The notes under the pieces are model-generated. The model searched no databases. It saw only the letters and a program-made list of their open reading frames with translations, and was not told the origin of the DNA. 64,000 nt of DNA, taken from Homarus americanus (Eukaryota; Arthropoda; Malacostraca; Decapoda; Nephropidae). A program made the position numbers and the translations under genes. The stretch spans positions 7,595,639-7,659,638 of the forward strand of contig NW_024726235.1 of assembly GCF_018991925.1 (NCBI RefSeq), given 5' to 3'. Shown here piece by piece: positions 25,155-36,439 of this stretch (position 1 is the stretch's first letter; every line of letters begins with the position of its first letter).

Positions 25155-26160
25155 CAGGTGGCACCACAACACAGGTGGCACCACAACACAGGTGGCACCA
25201 CAACACAGGTGGCACCACAACACAGGTGGCACCACAACACAGGTGGCACCACAACACAGGTGGCGCCTGATACAACTGCTACCACAACACAGGTGGCACC
25301 ACAACACAGGTGGCACCACACAGACGTGGCACCACAACACAGGTGGCACCACAACACAGGTGGCACCACAACACAGGTGGCACCACAACACAGGTGGCAC
25401 CACAACACAGGTGGCACCACAACACAGGTGGCACCACAACACAGCTGCTACCACAACACAGGTGCTTTAACACAGGTGACACAATAACACAGGTGGCACC
25501 TAGTAGCTGCTACCACAACACAGGTGGCACCACAACACAGGTGGCACCACACAGACGTGGCGCACCACAACACAGCAGGTGGCACCACAACACAGGTGGC
25601 ACCACAACACAGGTGGCACCACAACACAGGTGGCACCACAACACAGGGTGACACAATAACTGAATTTGGCACCACAATACAGCTGCTACCACAACACAGG
25701 TGCTTTTTCCCTGGCACAGGTGGCACCACACAGACGTGGCACCACAACACAGGTGGCACCACAACACAGGTGGCACCACACAGGCGTGGCACCACAACAC
25801 AGGTGGCACCACAGCACAGATTGGCACCACGGACAGTGGCACACAACACAGGTGGCACCACACAGCAGACGTGGCACCACAACACAGGTGGCACCACACA
25901 GACGTGGCACCACAGCACAGGTGGCACCACACAGACGACACCACAACACAGGTGGCACCACACAGACGTGGCACCACAACACAGGTGGCACCATAACACA
26001 GGTGGCACCACAATACAGCTGCTACCACAACACAAGTGGCACCACAACACAGGTGGCACCACACAGACGTGGCACCACAACACAGGTGGCACCACACAGA
26101 CGTGGCACCACAACACAGGTGGCACCACACAGACGTGGCACCACAACACAGGTGGCACCT
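25155..26160. repeat. 17-bp minisatellite, about 58 copies
   Basis: The unit is CAGGTGGCACCACAACA, with a common variant replacing ACAACACAG by ACACAGACG and an occasional AGCTGCTACC variant. It has no stop on either strand in most phases, so long frames appear on both strands (217-265 codons plus, 252-311 codons minus), all with a 17-residue period such as APQHRWHHNTGGTTTQV. They are repeat artefacts. Confidence 0.95.
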
Positions 26161-26164
26161 CCAT

Positions 26165-26440
26165 ATCCTGCACATAATCATCCTGCACCTCACCATACTG
26201 CACCACACTATCATCCTACACCTCACCAACAAACACCTCACCATCTTACACCTCATCACCTTACACCTCACCAACAAACACTTCACCATCTTACACTTCA
26301 CCATCTTACACCTCATCACCTTACACCTCACCATCTTACACCTCACCATCTTACACTTCACCATCTTGCACCTCACCATCTTACACCTCATCACCTTACA
26401 CCTCACCATCCTCCTCCACTTCACCATCCGGAACTGATAC
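26165..26440. repeat. 15-bp minisatellite, about 18 copies
   Basis: The unit is CTCACCATCTTACAC with TCATCACC and CAACAAACA variants. It directly follows the 17-bp array and gives a HLTPH protein period. Confidence 0.88.
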
Positions 26441-26534
26441 ACCACCTCACTGTGTCACTCTGAGTTGCACCTCAAGTGCTTCAGTTCGAACCCCGGCACG
26501 AGGCATAGTGATACAACTAGTAGTCCATTGTTGA

Positions 26535-27010
26535 ACTGTTTGTAAGTATTGGTGGTTGTTATTGTGGTGATTTTGGTTGTTGTTGTTGTTATAGTAATAG
26601 TAGTGGTGGAGGTGGTAGTGGTGTTGATGGTAGTAGTGGTAGTGATGGTGGTAGGTAATGGCTTGTGTTAGTAGTAATGGTGGTTGCTGTGATAGTGATA
26701 GTCGAGATAATGGTGTTCGTGGTAGTAGAGGTAGTAGTGGTGGTTGTTATAGTGATGGTGATGGTAGTGGTGGGTTGTAGTGATGGAAGTGGTGGTAGTT
26801 GTGGAGGTAGTAATGGTGGCAGTGATTGTTGTGGTTGTATTGGCAGTGGCGGTTCTTGTGATAGTGGTGGTAGTGGTTGTGTTGGTAGTGGTTGTGGTAG
26901 TGATGGTCGTGGTTGAAGTAGTGGCGGTGGTGATAGTGATAGTGGTGGTGGTGATGGTGGTGATAGTGGTGGTGGTGGTGGTGGTGGTGATGATGGTGGT
27001 AGCAGCATTA
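26535..27010. repeat. GGT/AGT-rich simple repeat
   Basis: Long imperfect run of GTGGTAGTGGTGATGGT on the plus strand with no stable longer period. Low complexity explains the Val/Gly-rich and Thr/Ile-rich frames here. Confidence 0.85.
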
Positions 27011-27139
27011 ACAGGGTCGGCCACACACCACCGCCTCAACGTCCGCCATTTTGTTCAGCGCATGATACGGTCCCCTCCACCAGCACCCCCCCTGCCACCC
27101 ATGACCACCACCTCCCCCCAGCCCCAGGCTCACCAGGCG

Positions 27140-27340
27140 GGCAGCCCCCCACCCACCACCACCACCACAACATCGACCACCACTACCACCACCATCACCA
27201 CTATCATGCACCGCTACCACACCACTACCATGCACCGCCACCACACCACTATTATGCACCGCTACCACACCACTATCATGCACCGCTACCACACCAATAT
27301 CATCCAACGCTACCACACCACTACAGTAACAACAACACCC
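27140..27340. repeat. 24-bp CACCGCTACCACACCACTAT repeat
   Basis: CCACCACCACC-type simple sequence to about 27205 leads into five to six 24-bp units of CACCGCTACCACACCACTAT plus CATG. Because 24 is a multiple of three, the encoded repeat stays in one frame, but composition is low and no gene is implied. Confidence 0.88.
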
Positions 27341-27650
27341 ACCCACCCACCCACATGACCACTACCACAACTACCATCCATCATTCACACACACACACAA
27401 AGGTGTTATATTTATCTACTTTGGACAACCATACAATTACAAAGTCCATATCAACGTTTAATTCCTTTAACTCATAAATTAAGATCATCTATGAAGCTGT
27501 TTTGAACTCTTGGGAATTTCTAGGTCTTGAGCGCTGGAGGTAGAGTCTCACAATATAATCCGGTTAGTCTTGTCTCAGGAATACTGATCCACAGACAGAC
27601 AGATGGACGAATATACGACGTCTTTTAAATTCCCCCTCTCCCCTTTTCTT

Positions 27651-27738
27651 CCTAACCCAACCTAACCTAACCTAACCTAACCTAACCTAACCTAACCTAA
27701 CCTAACCTATCCTAACCTAACCCAACCTAACCTAACCT
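27651..27738. repeat. Interstitial telomere-type CCTAA tract
   Basis: About seventeen pentamers of CCTAA on the plus strand (TTAGG on the minus strand), with only CCCAA and CCTAT single-base variants. TTAGG is the ancestral arthropod telomere repeat, which is the main taxonomic clue in this window. Unique sequence on both sides shows that this is interstitial and not a chromosome end. Shorter CCTAA stretches occur near 30742-30758 and 62688-62702. Confidence 0.9.
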
Positions 27739-27944
27739 GCTCTCTCCAACAAAAAACAAAAGTGAAAGACGCAGACATAACCAACTATAGTAATGAGAGT
27801 TTAATATTCTCAGGGGTAACAGGAGACATGTTTGTGATCAATAAAACAAGTCAGATACACGTGGTATATTAATTAAAATCCATTAAGTTTCTGTGTACAT
27901 CATTTGTCGCCGTTCAGAATCAGTCGTGATTTTGAGGAGGAATA

Positions 27945-28008
27945 GCCAATGGACTAATACTGGATGTCTAGACTAAGCTCCGCCCTGTTTTTGGTTTCCT
28001 AGGCAACC
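27945..28008. promoter_or_regulatory. Promoter-like CCAAT, GC-box and RFX X-box cluster
   Basis: GCCAATGG at 27945-27952, a GC box CTCCGCCC at 27978-27985, and GGTTTCCTAGGCAACC at 27993-28008 lie within 64 bp of unique sequence. The last is a near-perfect inverted repeat matching the RFX X-box pattern (GTTGCC, short spacer, GGAAAC when read on the minus strand). X-boxes in metazoans often sit just upstream of ciliary genes. A GTAAGA donor-like string follows at about 28088. No coding exon is identifiable nearby, so the function is inference. Confidence 0.4.
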
Positions 28009-28114
28009 AGAACATCTTTCTTTTTTACGGGAAATTGTCCACCCGGGCACAGGTCATCGACCAGCAACGGGGTCTGGGGGCGAAAAAAGTAAGAGCAAAA
28101 ATAAATTAAAAATG

Positions 28115-28655
28115 GAAGAAATAAAGATTATATTAATCTTCACGAAGATGCCGGAAAACCAGCTTTTTAAAGTGAGACAGATTGTATGAGTATGGAAACA
28201 CAGAAGAAGGCAGAGCATTCCACAGTTTGGCTGTGTGAGGAAAGAAGGATGTACTATAACGGGTTATTCTAGTGTGACCGACATCCACAGAGAAACTGCG
28301 GGCACCGCGGGCAAGACGAGTGTTACACGAGACCATGACCTTGCCGGCGGTACACAGGATGCCAAATCCACCAAACATTGCCCGTTAAAGTACCTGTAAA
28401 GGAGAGAGAGTGAAGCAACATTGCGGAGAAGAATAAGGGAAGAAAGATTATCAACTAAAGGAGGAGAGTTAATAAGACGAAATGCCTTTGATTCCACCCT
28501 ATCTAACAGTTGGACAGAAGAAGAGCCACCACAGATATGAGAGCAGTACTCCAAGTTAGGACGAATGAATCCCTTATATACTTGGAGTAACTGCTCAGGA
28601 GTGAAGTAGCTACGGCATCTGTACAACATTCCCAACCGTACAAATGATTGGTTGC
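28115..28655 (-). mobile_element. Non-LTR reverse-transcriptase C-terminal relic
   Basis: On the minus strand, from about 28655 downwards, the frame reads RLGMLYRCRSYFTPEQLL, then RPNLEYCSHICGG, LLDRVESKAFRLIN and VASLSLLYRYFNG. These are typical of the region after the catalytic palm in jockey/CR1-like retrotransposon reverse transcriptases. A frameshift near 28315-28340 moves the rest into another frame, which reads STSFFPHTAKLWNALPSSVF and FKKLVFRHL before a stop at 28133-28135. The 5' part is missing: similarity starts at an 18-bp direct repeat. It is a dead fragment, and its ending differs from the ATT-tailed family, so I take it as a second family. Confidence 0.8.
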
Positions 28656-28694
28656 TGTAAGGTGATTGGTTGCTGTAAGGTGATTGGTTGCTGG
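28645..28694. repeat. 18-bp triplet at the relic's 5' edge
   Basis: Three tandem copies of TGATTGGTTGCTGTAAGG (the last partial) mark the point where reverse-transcriptase similarity stops. Each includes ATTGG, the reverse complement of CCAAT. The small expansion probably arose after or during insertion. Confidence 0.85.
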
Positions 28695-29125
<431 letters not shown>

Positions 29126-30045
29126 TACTCCACTCGGTCCACTGGTTCTAGGGAAGAGGGGTGCCTGGATACCACCAGTCTACAGAATCCAGTTGATGAC
29201 TAAGTAAGCCAGAGTGTCGCTGTAGTGGCCATAACGTACAGAGAAAATATGTACTGGACCATGGCCTTCAGCGACACAATGTCCCCTGTAGACCCTGGAA
29301 AACCTACACCACCCAGCCTGGACCCTTATACAGCTATATCTACTGCCCTCAGCCCTTATATAGCCGCGCCTGTAAACCCTTAACACACTCCACTGAACTC
29401 CGAGAACAACACGTAATTAAGGTATTATCTGTATATACTAAATCACACACGAGGCTGAGGGACCGGATCTTACCTTTGGGTTTCCTAAGTATGTGTAAGA
29501 TTGTCCCCCTACTTACAGGTTAGTGGCCATGAGAAGTTTGTTACCCCCTGAAAGTTCTCCAGGAATTTATGCCACTTCAAGGTTGTCCAGAACATTATGG
29601 CGTTATCTGAAACTTGCTTGAGTTTATGAGCATTTTTGTAAGGTAGTGAGATAAAAAAAAAAAAATACCTCTCATCTGGGTTATCAAAAGTTACCCTAAA
29701 GTTTCTTAATTTTCTGGGGGGAAACTTTTAGATTCCATACGATTTCAGAGTTCCGAGGAATTTATATGTTTTCATTGTAACTCGCTCAAGCTCTTTCCGC
29801 AGGGCTTCTTGTGGCGTCCAGTGTCTCTTGTCATTGTTTTCTCTTCGTTGTAAGTATCTAGAGCGTCATGGATCCCTCTCGACTCCCTGCTGTCTTCTGG
29901 TGCATAATAATTCTCTCTCTGTTAGGCCCGTCAACCAGTTCAGTCTGTACAGTACTTGTTAAATTAATATATCAGATTTCACGTGGTTGAATTTAGTTCC
30001 ATATGACAGAGAGATATTTTCTGGGATTCTCTTAGGTTCCCTGTG
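29126..30045. other. Unique spacer
   Basis: Non-repetitive, with an A run near 29653-29665. No gene, RNA or regulatory element is supported. Confidence 0.5.
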
Positions 30046-30180
30046 GCTCCTTGTGGGGTCTAGTAGTACCCGTGGCCTCCTTGTGGGGTCTGGTAGTACC
30101 CGTGGCCTCCTTGTGGGGTCTGGTAGTACCGGTGGCCTCCTTGTGGGGTCTGGTAGTACCCGTGGCCTCCTTGTGGTTTT
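30046..30180. repeat. 30-bp minisatellite, about 4.5 copies
   Basis: Units of GGCCTCCTTGTGGGGTCTGG plus TAGTACCCGT. The period divides by three, giving a stable GLLVGSGSTR decapeptide. Degenerate relatives built on GGGTTCC and GTGGTTCC continue to about 30335. Confidence 0.88.
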
Positions 30181-30334
30181 ATAGGGTTTCCAGCGGCTTC
30201 CTAGGGTTCCAAGGTGTCTCTAGCGGCTCCCTTGGGTTTCTTGAAGTTTTGTGGTGCCTCAGTGGGTTCCTCCGGGGTTCCATGTGGTTCCCTGGTGTCT
30301 CCTGTAGCTGGGTGGGGTTCCTAGAGGTTCCCCG

Positions 30335-30750
30335 GTGCGTTACGAGGCGAGCCCGTCAAGTGGCACCATAATAGACCCTTCAAACGGCCCCAACAACACA
30401 CCTCCGGTAGACCGTAAACCCATCCTGGCCGCCCCGAGACAATACCAGATAGCTTTTAACGACCTAATTTCGCTGTACGTCTTTATTCCGTCAACATCTT
30501 TATGATGGTCAATATGAGATCCTTCACAGTGAATTATACGCCGCCCGGTATACCGATGGCGACTTGTGGATGTATTCACCTAACAACGTTTTCGCGGAAA
30601 GATGTCTCCGCTCGGTGGTGTCGAGACAAAGGCGGGTTCGTCATTTGACCGTAAAGAGCTTCTTAAGATCTTTAATAATGCCAATGGCGAGATGACATCC
30701 CTTCGAAGCGGCGGAGCACCATCGGGCAAAAGACCTGACATGACCTGACC
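30335..30750 (+). other. Island of overlapping non-repetitive open frames, unrecognised
   Basis: Three plus-strand frames overlap or abut: an unstarted frame ending with TGA at 30503-30505, a second open from about 30501 to TGA at 30693-30695, and an ATG frame at 30602-30748. Each has balanced amino-acid composition unlike the repeat-derived frames around it. A minus-strand frame (30933-30580) is also open. The pattern would fit decayed coding DNA broken by indels, either a transposon, an endogenous viral segment or an exon, but I recognise no family and make no functional claim. The stretch ends near a TGACCTAACCTAACC string. Confidence 0.3.
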
Positions 30751-31555
30751 TAACCTAACCAGTGGGCGACTACACAAGACCACATATAGTGGGGGTAAAT
30801 TTTGCCATGGAGAGGCCGGTGGGTGGGGTGAATCTGGCCATGAGAAATGTCCCATGACAGCCCTATTACACCCTATCAGCAGAGTGAGGGAGGGTGACGG
30901 GGGCCTCAGTGGTCCTGCCTCACACACCACCATCGTGGTTGTTGTTCCTATCGGCAGTCAAGTCGTCTCATTTGGTTATCGCGGGGGGAGGTGAGTCAGC
31001 CGCCGGACCCTGACCAAGGTGGCGGCTCGCGCGTCAACTGCGGGCTTAGGGCTGTCGTCAGTCAGGGCCGCAAGGTCAGCGGCTGACGGCAGGCGGCTGG
31101 CCCAGATGATTGATGTTGCCCAGTCCAGGCCAAATGTGTTCCCCTCCTTCACACTGAACCTCGATAAAGCTCAAGCACTTTCTATCAACATGAACCCACA
31201 GTCAACCATACTCCTCGCCGTGGAGGGGTACTCAGTCAGGCTAGGCTGCACACCACATCAGAAGACAATGACGACGACAACCACGACGAACGAGAGGTGG
31301 AGGCGAGGGCTGTGGCAGGGAGGTGGGAGGCTCCCGCTTCTCGCTCATACATGGCCAACACACTGCGCTACACCGCCACCCATTTACCCAACACCGGCCC
31401 GCTGTCATTATCGTGTCTTCAAGATAAAACTTGATGGGGCAATTTAGCGCATTCTGTTAACATATTGTTAGTTAACTATATATAGTTTAGTCCTGAATGA
31501 AAGAGTTGGATGCTATCGCTGGCCGCCAGACAAGGCCGTTAGGTGTTCTTCCTAA
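30751..31555. other. Spacer with one unsupported open frame
   Basis: A plus frame at 31019-31447 without an ATG start covers GC-rich, non-repetitive sequence up to about 31260, then an ACG/ACA-rich stretch. It resembles no family I know. There is no visible initiation context or flanking splice pair I trust, so I leave it uncalled. Confidence 0.35.
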
Positions 31556-31559
31556 AGAC

Positions 31560-31735
31560 AGGTAAGGTGTGGCGGCGACAAGTAAGGTACTACAGCCACA
31601 GGTAAGGTGCCACAGGTAACTAAGGTGCCGCAGCCACAGGTAAGGTACCACAGCCACAGGTAAGGTACCACAGCCACAGGTAACTAAGGTGCCGCAGCCA
31701 CAGGTAGGGTACCACAGCCACAGGTAAAAAGGTAC
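31560..31735. repeat. CACAGCCACAGGTAAGGTAC repeat
   Basis: About nine units of roughly 20 bp with CAGGTAAGGT or CAGGTAACTAAGGT cores. Every unit has CAGGTAAG, a near-consensus splice donor on the plus strand, so exon predictors could be misled here. Confidence 0.85.
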
Positions 31736-31904
31736 AAGGCGAATGTGTCCGTGTGTACGTATTAACAAGCTCATTTTGCCAAGGACAAAGCCACTAGGTG
31801 GTGACCACCAGCCACCCAACACTGTCGCCTACAGCAGCGTCCCCACCCAGGACCACCACAACCACCACCACCACACACATCCACAGCACCACACACACAC
31901 ACGC

Positions 31905-32700
31905 AGTCCAGGTTGTGCATTCTACCAAGCTCCTCGGCGTCACTATACTGTAGATAACAAACTAAATTGGAAAGCACACGTCAGTACAGCTGTCAAATCC
32001 TCCAGTTTTCGTGTCCACCTCCTCCGCCGACTCCAGTCCCTCGGAGTTTCCGAGCCCGAGCTCCTCAGTGCTTACTCAATATTCATTCTTCCCAAGCTCA
32101 CCTATGCCTCCCCTGCCTGGTCTTTTCACTAATGCCACACAACGTAAACGCCTAGAAAAAGTACAGATAGGGAATGCAGTATTATTTTCTCCCCCTCCTG
32201 CTCCACATATCAAGAAGCGCTCAACACACTGACCCTCTCGGCTCTCACTGACCATCACCACGACCCAATCTGCAAATTTGGTGAGAAGCTTCTGCACAAT
32301 CCTCGACACCGGCTCCTGCTTCCACCCGAGATCCCTCGTCCGCGAATTGCTGTTCGACACCACAACCACACCCAGCCCATACGAGCACGTACTGATCTCT
32401 GTAAGAACAGCCCAGTCCCAACCATTGTAAAATTATCAACAACTTGTAGTCAACCAGTGTGTATTCACTCCCAGTCAATTTTACCTTTTTGCACTGCTTC
32501 TATGTTGAAATGCCCTGTAGTATGACCTTCTCCCCACCTTGTTATTATATATCAGATTTTTATCACTTATGTTACTCGTATATTATCTGTCAATCAAGTG
32601 ACCCTTTCCAAATTATGTAGCAGTATATTTTCAGCCTTCTGGCTGCCATGTTCTCTCAACAAACCGCTAATTATTATTATTATAATTATTATTTATTATT
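31905..32700 (+). mobile_element. Non-LTR retrotransposon 3' end, multiply frameshifted
   Basis: From 31912 one frame reads VQVVHSTKLLGVT, the block just after the catalytic core in non-LTR reverse transcriptases. A shift near 31948 leads to DNKLNWKAHV and SIFILPKLTYASPAWS; another near 32125 to NATQRKRLEKVQ; a third near 32170 opens a clean frame (about 32178 to TGA at 32523-32525) with YQEALNTLTLSALTDHHHD, FGEKLLHNPRHRLLLPP and RARTD. Three breaks show that it is dead. The 3' UTR holds a perfect 5-bp hairpin at 32632-32645 and then AACAAACCGCTAATTATT and an ATT tail. It is the same family as 10162-10498. Confidence 0.82.
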
Positions 32701-32707
32701 ATTATCT

Positions 32708-32841
<134 letters not shown>

Positions 32842-32902
32842 AAATAAAACACACGCGTGGCCAAAAACATACAAGACAGGGCGAGATAATAGATGAAGTG
32901 GT

Positions 32903-32904
<2 letters not shown>

Positions 32905-32939
<35 letters not shown>

Positions 32940-33002
32940 CGATACATCATGGTTGGTGGCGCCAGCGACACACAACAAGGCTATTATTGCTGATAACCCA
33001 AC

Positions 33003-33049
<47 letters not shown>
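32905..33049. repeat. GT and CT microsatellites
   Basis: GT run at 32905-32937 and CT run at 33004-33049, separated by 66 bp of unique sequence. Confidence 0.95.
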
Positions 33050-33052
<3 letters not shown>

Positions 33053-33121
33053 ACAAGGGAAGAGATCTGCCCAGCACAGGTTCATCTGCCTGAGGTTTTG
33101 GTTTCGCTAATAACGTCAAGG

Positions 33122-33958
33122 TGCCAGGCGTGTGGTGTGAGGGTGAGGTGTGTGCCCAGGCGTGTGGTGTGGGGTGCCAGGTGTGTGGTGTGGGGTGCCA
33201 GGCGTGTGGTGTGAGGTGTGTGTGTGTGAGGGGGTGCCAGGCAGGTGTGTGGGTGGGGTGAGGTGTGGTGTGCCAGGCGTGTGTGGGGTGCCAGGCGTGT
33301 GGTGTGAGGTGTGGTGTGAGGTGTGTGGTGTGGGGTGCCAGGTGTGTGGTGTGGGGTGGCAGGCGTGTGGTGTGGGTGTGTGCGTGTGGTGTGAGGGTGG
33401 CAGGGTGTGGTGTGGGGGCGTGTGGTGTGAGGGGTGCAGGCGTGTGGTGTGGGGTGGCAGGCGTGTGGTGTGAGGTGGCAGGCGTGTGTGTGTGTGGGTG
33501 TGTAGTGTGAGGATGGCAGGCGTGTGGTGTGGGTGGCAGGCGTGTGGTGTGGGGTGCCAGGCGTGTGGTGTGGGGTGGCCGTGGTGTGTGTGGTGTGGTG
33601 TGAGGGGCAGGCGTGTGGTGTGGTGGGGCGTGTGTGTGTGGGGTGGGGCGTGTGGTGTGGGGTGTGGCGTGTGGTGTGTGGTGTGAGTGTGCCAGGCGTG
33701 TGGTGTGAGGGTGGCAGGCGTGTGGTGTGGTGGGGCTTGTGGTGTGATGGTGCCAGGCGTGTGGTGTGGTGGTGGGGTGTGGTGTGGGGTGCCAGGCGTG
33801 TGGTGTGGGGTGCAGGCGTGTGGTGTGAGGTGGCAGGCGTGTGGTGTGGGGTGCCAGGCGTGTGGTGTGTGTGCAGGCGTGTGGTGTGTGGCAGGTGTGT
33901 GGCGTGTGGTGTGGGTGGCAGGCGTGTGGTGTGATGGTGGCAGGCGTGTGGTGGGGCG
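33122..33958. repeat. 21-bp minisatellite, about 40 copies
   Basis: The core is GTGCCAGGCGTGTGGTGTG plus a GG or AG ending, with shorter copies lacking the CCAGG part. The plus strand is strongly G/T-biased. Minus-strand frames of about 300 codons with HTPGTPHHTP repeats, and plus-strand Cys/Gly/Val-rich frames, are artefacts of this array. Confidence 0.95.
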
Positions 33959-34899
33959 AGTAGGGTGTGTACACACTGCCTGCTGCCATTTATCAGCACT
34001 ACCTCTTAACCACACCTCCAACTGTGCCCCCTACCTAGGTAGCCCCTGACCCTGCCCCCACTTGTTGTAACCTCTCCCCTGCCTACCCCCCTGACCTACT
34101 TATTGTAACCCTCCCCTGCCCTACGTACCCTGACCCATATCCCCTGTGCCCTGAAACTGCCCCTTCTTTACCTTGGAGGTGGGAGGCTGCGCGGGGCATA
34201 AATCAGAGTCCGGCGGTGGATAAATCATGGTTATCAGGCGGCGTCGGCGCTGTCCATCCCCGAGTGGCTAATAGGGTTGAGAAGAGAGAGAGAGAGAGAG
34301 AGAGAGTATAACTCGTCACATAGCTTGTTTCTGGCACTGGTAGATTGAGTTGGAAAGAAGTTGGAAGAAAGAGGGGTAGAGTACAAAGGGGTTAGTTGTT
34401 GTGTGACCCCACACTGACCTCTCATGACCCAAGACAACACGGAACCTACCTATCCCCAGGTTTCCTCGTGACCCAAGGCATCAACTTGAATGTGTGTCAA
34501 ACTTTCGCAAGCGTCAAAATTTCACGTCTAATCGGTTCTGTGTTAAAAAAAATAGCATAAAACAAGGAAGACTTACCCTGAAACCTCAATAACCGCCCCC
34601 TTCAACAACCTCAGCCCCCTAACAACCTCCAGCCCCCAAACAACCTCCAGCCCCCAACAACCTCCAGTCCCCCCATAAAACGAAACTATTTGATGAATAA
34701 AATCGGGAAAACTCAGCTCCACGTGGTTCGGAAGATGTCGTACGTTGACGGACACGCGACGTACGACAGCTGGAGACCCTCACACAACCTGGCCTTGATC
34801 TACCAGTCACGTACGTTAGCTTGGGAGTCGACAATAAGTATTTATGTTCAGTCGTAGAGAAGAACACTAACCAGCAGATAAATGACTTACATGCACTTA
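33959..34899. other. Spacer with GA tract and one small unique frame
   Basis: A GA run lies at 34283-34306 and a CAACCTCCAGCCCCC repeat at 34606-34670. A plus frame with ATG at 34693 and TAG at 34855-34857 (54 codons) lies in unique, CpG-containing sequence with balanced composition. It matches nothing I recognise, and I treat it as chance. Confidence 0.4.
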
Positions 34900-35345
34900 C
34901 AGCACCCAGGACCACTTTAACAGCATCCAGGACCACTTTAACAGCACCCAGGACTACTTTAACAGCACCCAGGACCACTTTAACAGTAGCCAAGACCACT
35001 TATTAACACCCTGGGGCATTTAACAGCACCCAGGACCACTTTAACAGTATCCAGGACCACTTTAACAGCACCCAGGACTGCTTTAACAGCACCCCGGACC
35101 ACTTATTAACACTCTGGGTCACGTTACAGCACCCAGGACCCCTTATCAGCACCTAGGACCACTTTAACAGCACCCAGAGGCACTTTAACTGTACCTAGGA
35201 CCACTTAATAACACTCTGTGGACACTTTAACAGCACCCAGGACCACTTATTATCACCTAGGACCACCTTAACAGCACCTAGGAACTCTTTAACAGCACCT
35301 ATGATCACTTTAACAGCACCTAGGACCTCTTTAACAGCACCCATG
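34900..35345. repeat. 21-bp minisatellite, about 20 copies
   Basis: The unit contains CCAGGACCACTTTAACAGC plus AC, with TAGGACC, CTTATTAACA and ACTCTGG variants, mainly in the middle of the array. Divergence is moderate. Confidence 0.88.
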
Positions 35346-35414
35346 AGCACTGTGTACGACCAGAAAGAGCCATATATGTGCTGCATGACTCCCGGTACCC
35401 CACACGCCCTCAGC

Positions 35415-35835
35415 CTCACACCTCCCTCCCTCACTACCTCTTTCTCTCCCTTCTTCACTCTCTATTTCCCTCCTTCTCAACCTTTTTATCTCCCTTCCTC
35501 TCTCTCGCGAACTCTCTACTTCTCTCTATCTCCCTCTCTCTCTCTCCTTCACTCACTCTTTACCTCCCTCTCTCCCTTCTTCTCAACCCTCCCCTCTCTC
35601 CCTTCTTCTCACTCCTCTCCTCTCTCCCTTCTTCTCACCCCTCTCCTCTCTCCCTTCTTCTCACCCTTCATCTCTTTCACCCCACCTCATTCCTATTCTA
35701 CATCCCTTCTTTATCTCACTCTCCTGGTCCATATCCCACCCTTTCCTCTCTGCCTTTTCCCCCCTCCTCCTTCTTCTCTTTCCCCCCTCCTCCTCCTTCT
35801 CTTCCCCCTCCTCCTCTTCTCCCTCCCCTCCATCA
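35415..35835. repeat. Pyrimidine-rich CTCCCTTCTTCTCAC repeat
   Basis: Almost pure C/T on the plus strand with a recurring CTCTCTCCCTTCTTCTCACC unit in the centre. Ser/Leu/Phe/Pro-rich frames of 189-211 codons are compositional. Confidence 0.85.
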
Positions 35836-35929
35836 CTTGCCAACCCGACTTGATATTTATTGTATGTTAATGTTATTGATGACCCACAAAATGATCCACG
35901 TGACGACGCCTGCTGTATGGGAAGGAGGT

Positions 35930-36300
35930 TGTTTACACGGTGGGGGAGAAGGAGGGGGTGATGGAGGTGGGGGTGAAGGAGGGGGTGAAGGAGGTGAGGG
36001 AGGGAGGGGCTGAAGGAGGTGGGCGAGGTGAGGGAGGGAAGTGTTGAAGGAGGTGGGGGGTTGAGGAGGTGAATGAGGAGGAGTTAGGGATGTGGTGTGT
36101 GTGTGTGTGTGAATGAGATGCAGGTGTGGTGGGGAGGTGAGGATGTGGAGGGGAGATGGAGATGTGGTGGGAATGTGTAGGGGGGGTAAGGTGGGTGAGG
36201 AAGGTCGGGATGTGTTGAGATGGTGAGAGACATGGGGAGGGCGTAGGGGTGTGTAGGGGAGGTGAGGAGGTGGGTGAGGGAGGAGGTAGGAATATATGAG
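35930..36300. repeat. Purine/GT-rich GGAGGTG repeat
   Basis: Irregular GGAGGTGGGGGTGAAGGAGG-type runs, strand-asymmetric in the opposite sense to 35415-35835. The two together make a long pyrimidine-then-purine switch. No gene. Confidence 0.8.
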
Positions 36301-36439
36301 ACAGGTGAGGCCATGCAGGTAACACAAGTGGAGGTAAATTAAGACAGGTGGGGCCAGGTAGGAACACACTAGAGAGCTGAACCTGTAGCTCAGACGGGGT
36401 CACCTGCTCTAACCTCTACTTGACCAGGTAGAGCCAGCT

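Noticed and set aside
26480..26510. tRNA or tRNA-derived SINE from the GGTTCGAAC-like string
   Set aside because: A B-box-like string is present (minus strand CCGGGGTTCGAACTG), but no A-box or cloverleaf can be built around it; likewise the GGTTCGAACAC near 13721.
33051..34021. About 300-codon minus-strand frames with HTP repeats
   Set aside because: Three overlapping frames of one 21-bp repeat, none with independent support.
34693..34857. 54-codon ATG frame in unique sequence
   Set aside because: Too short, without homology I can recognise; the opposite strand is also open there.
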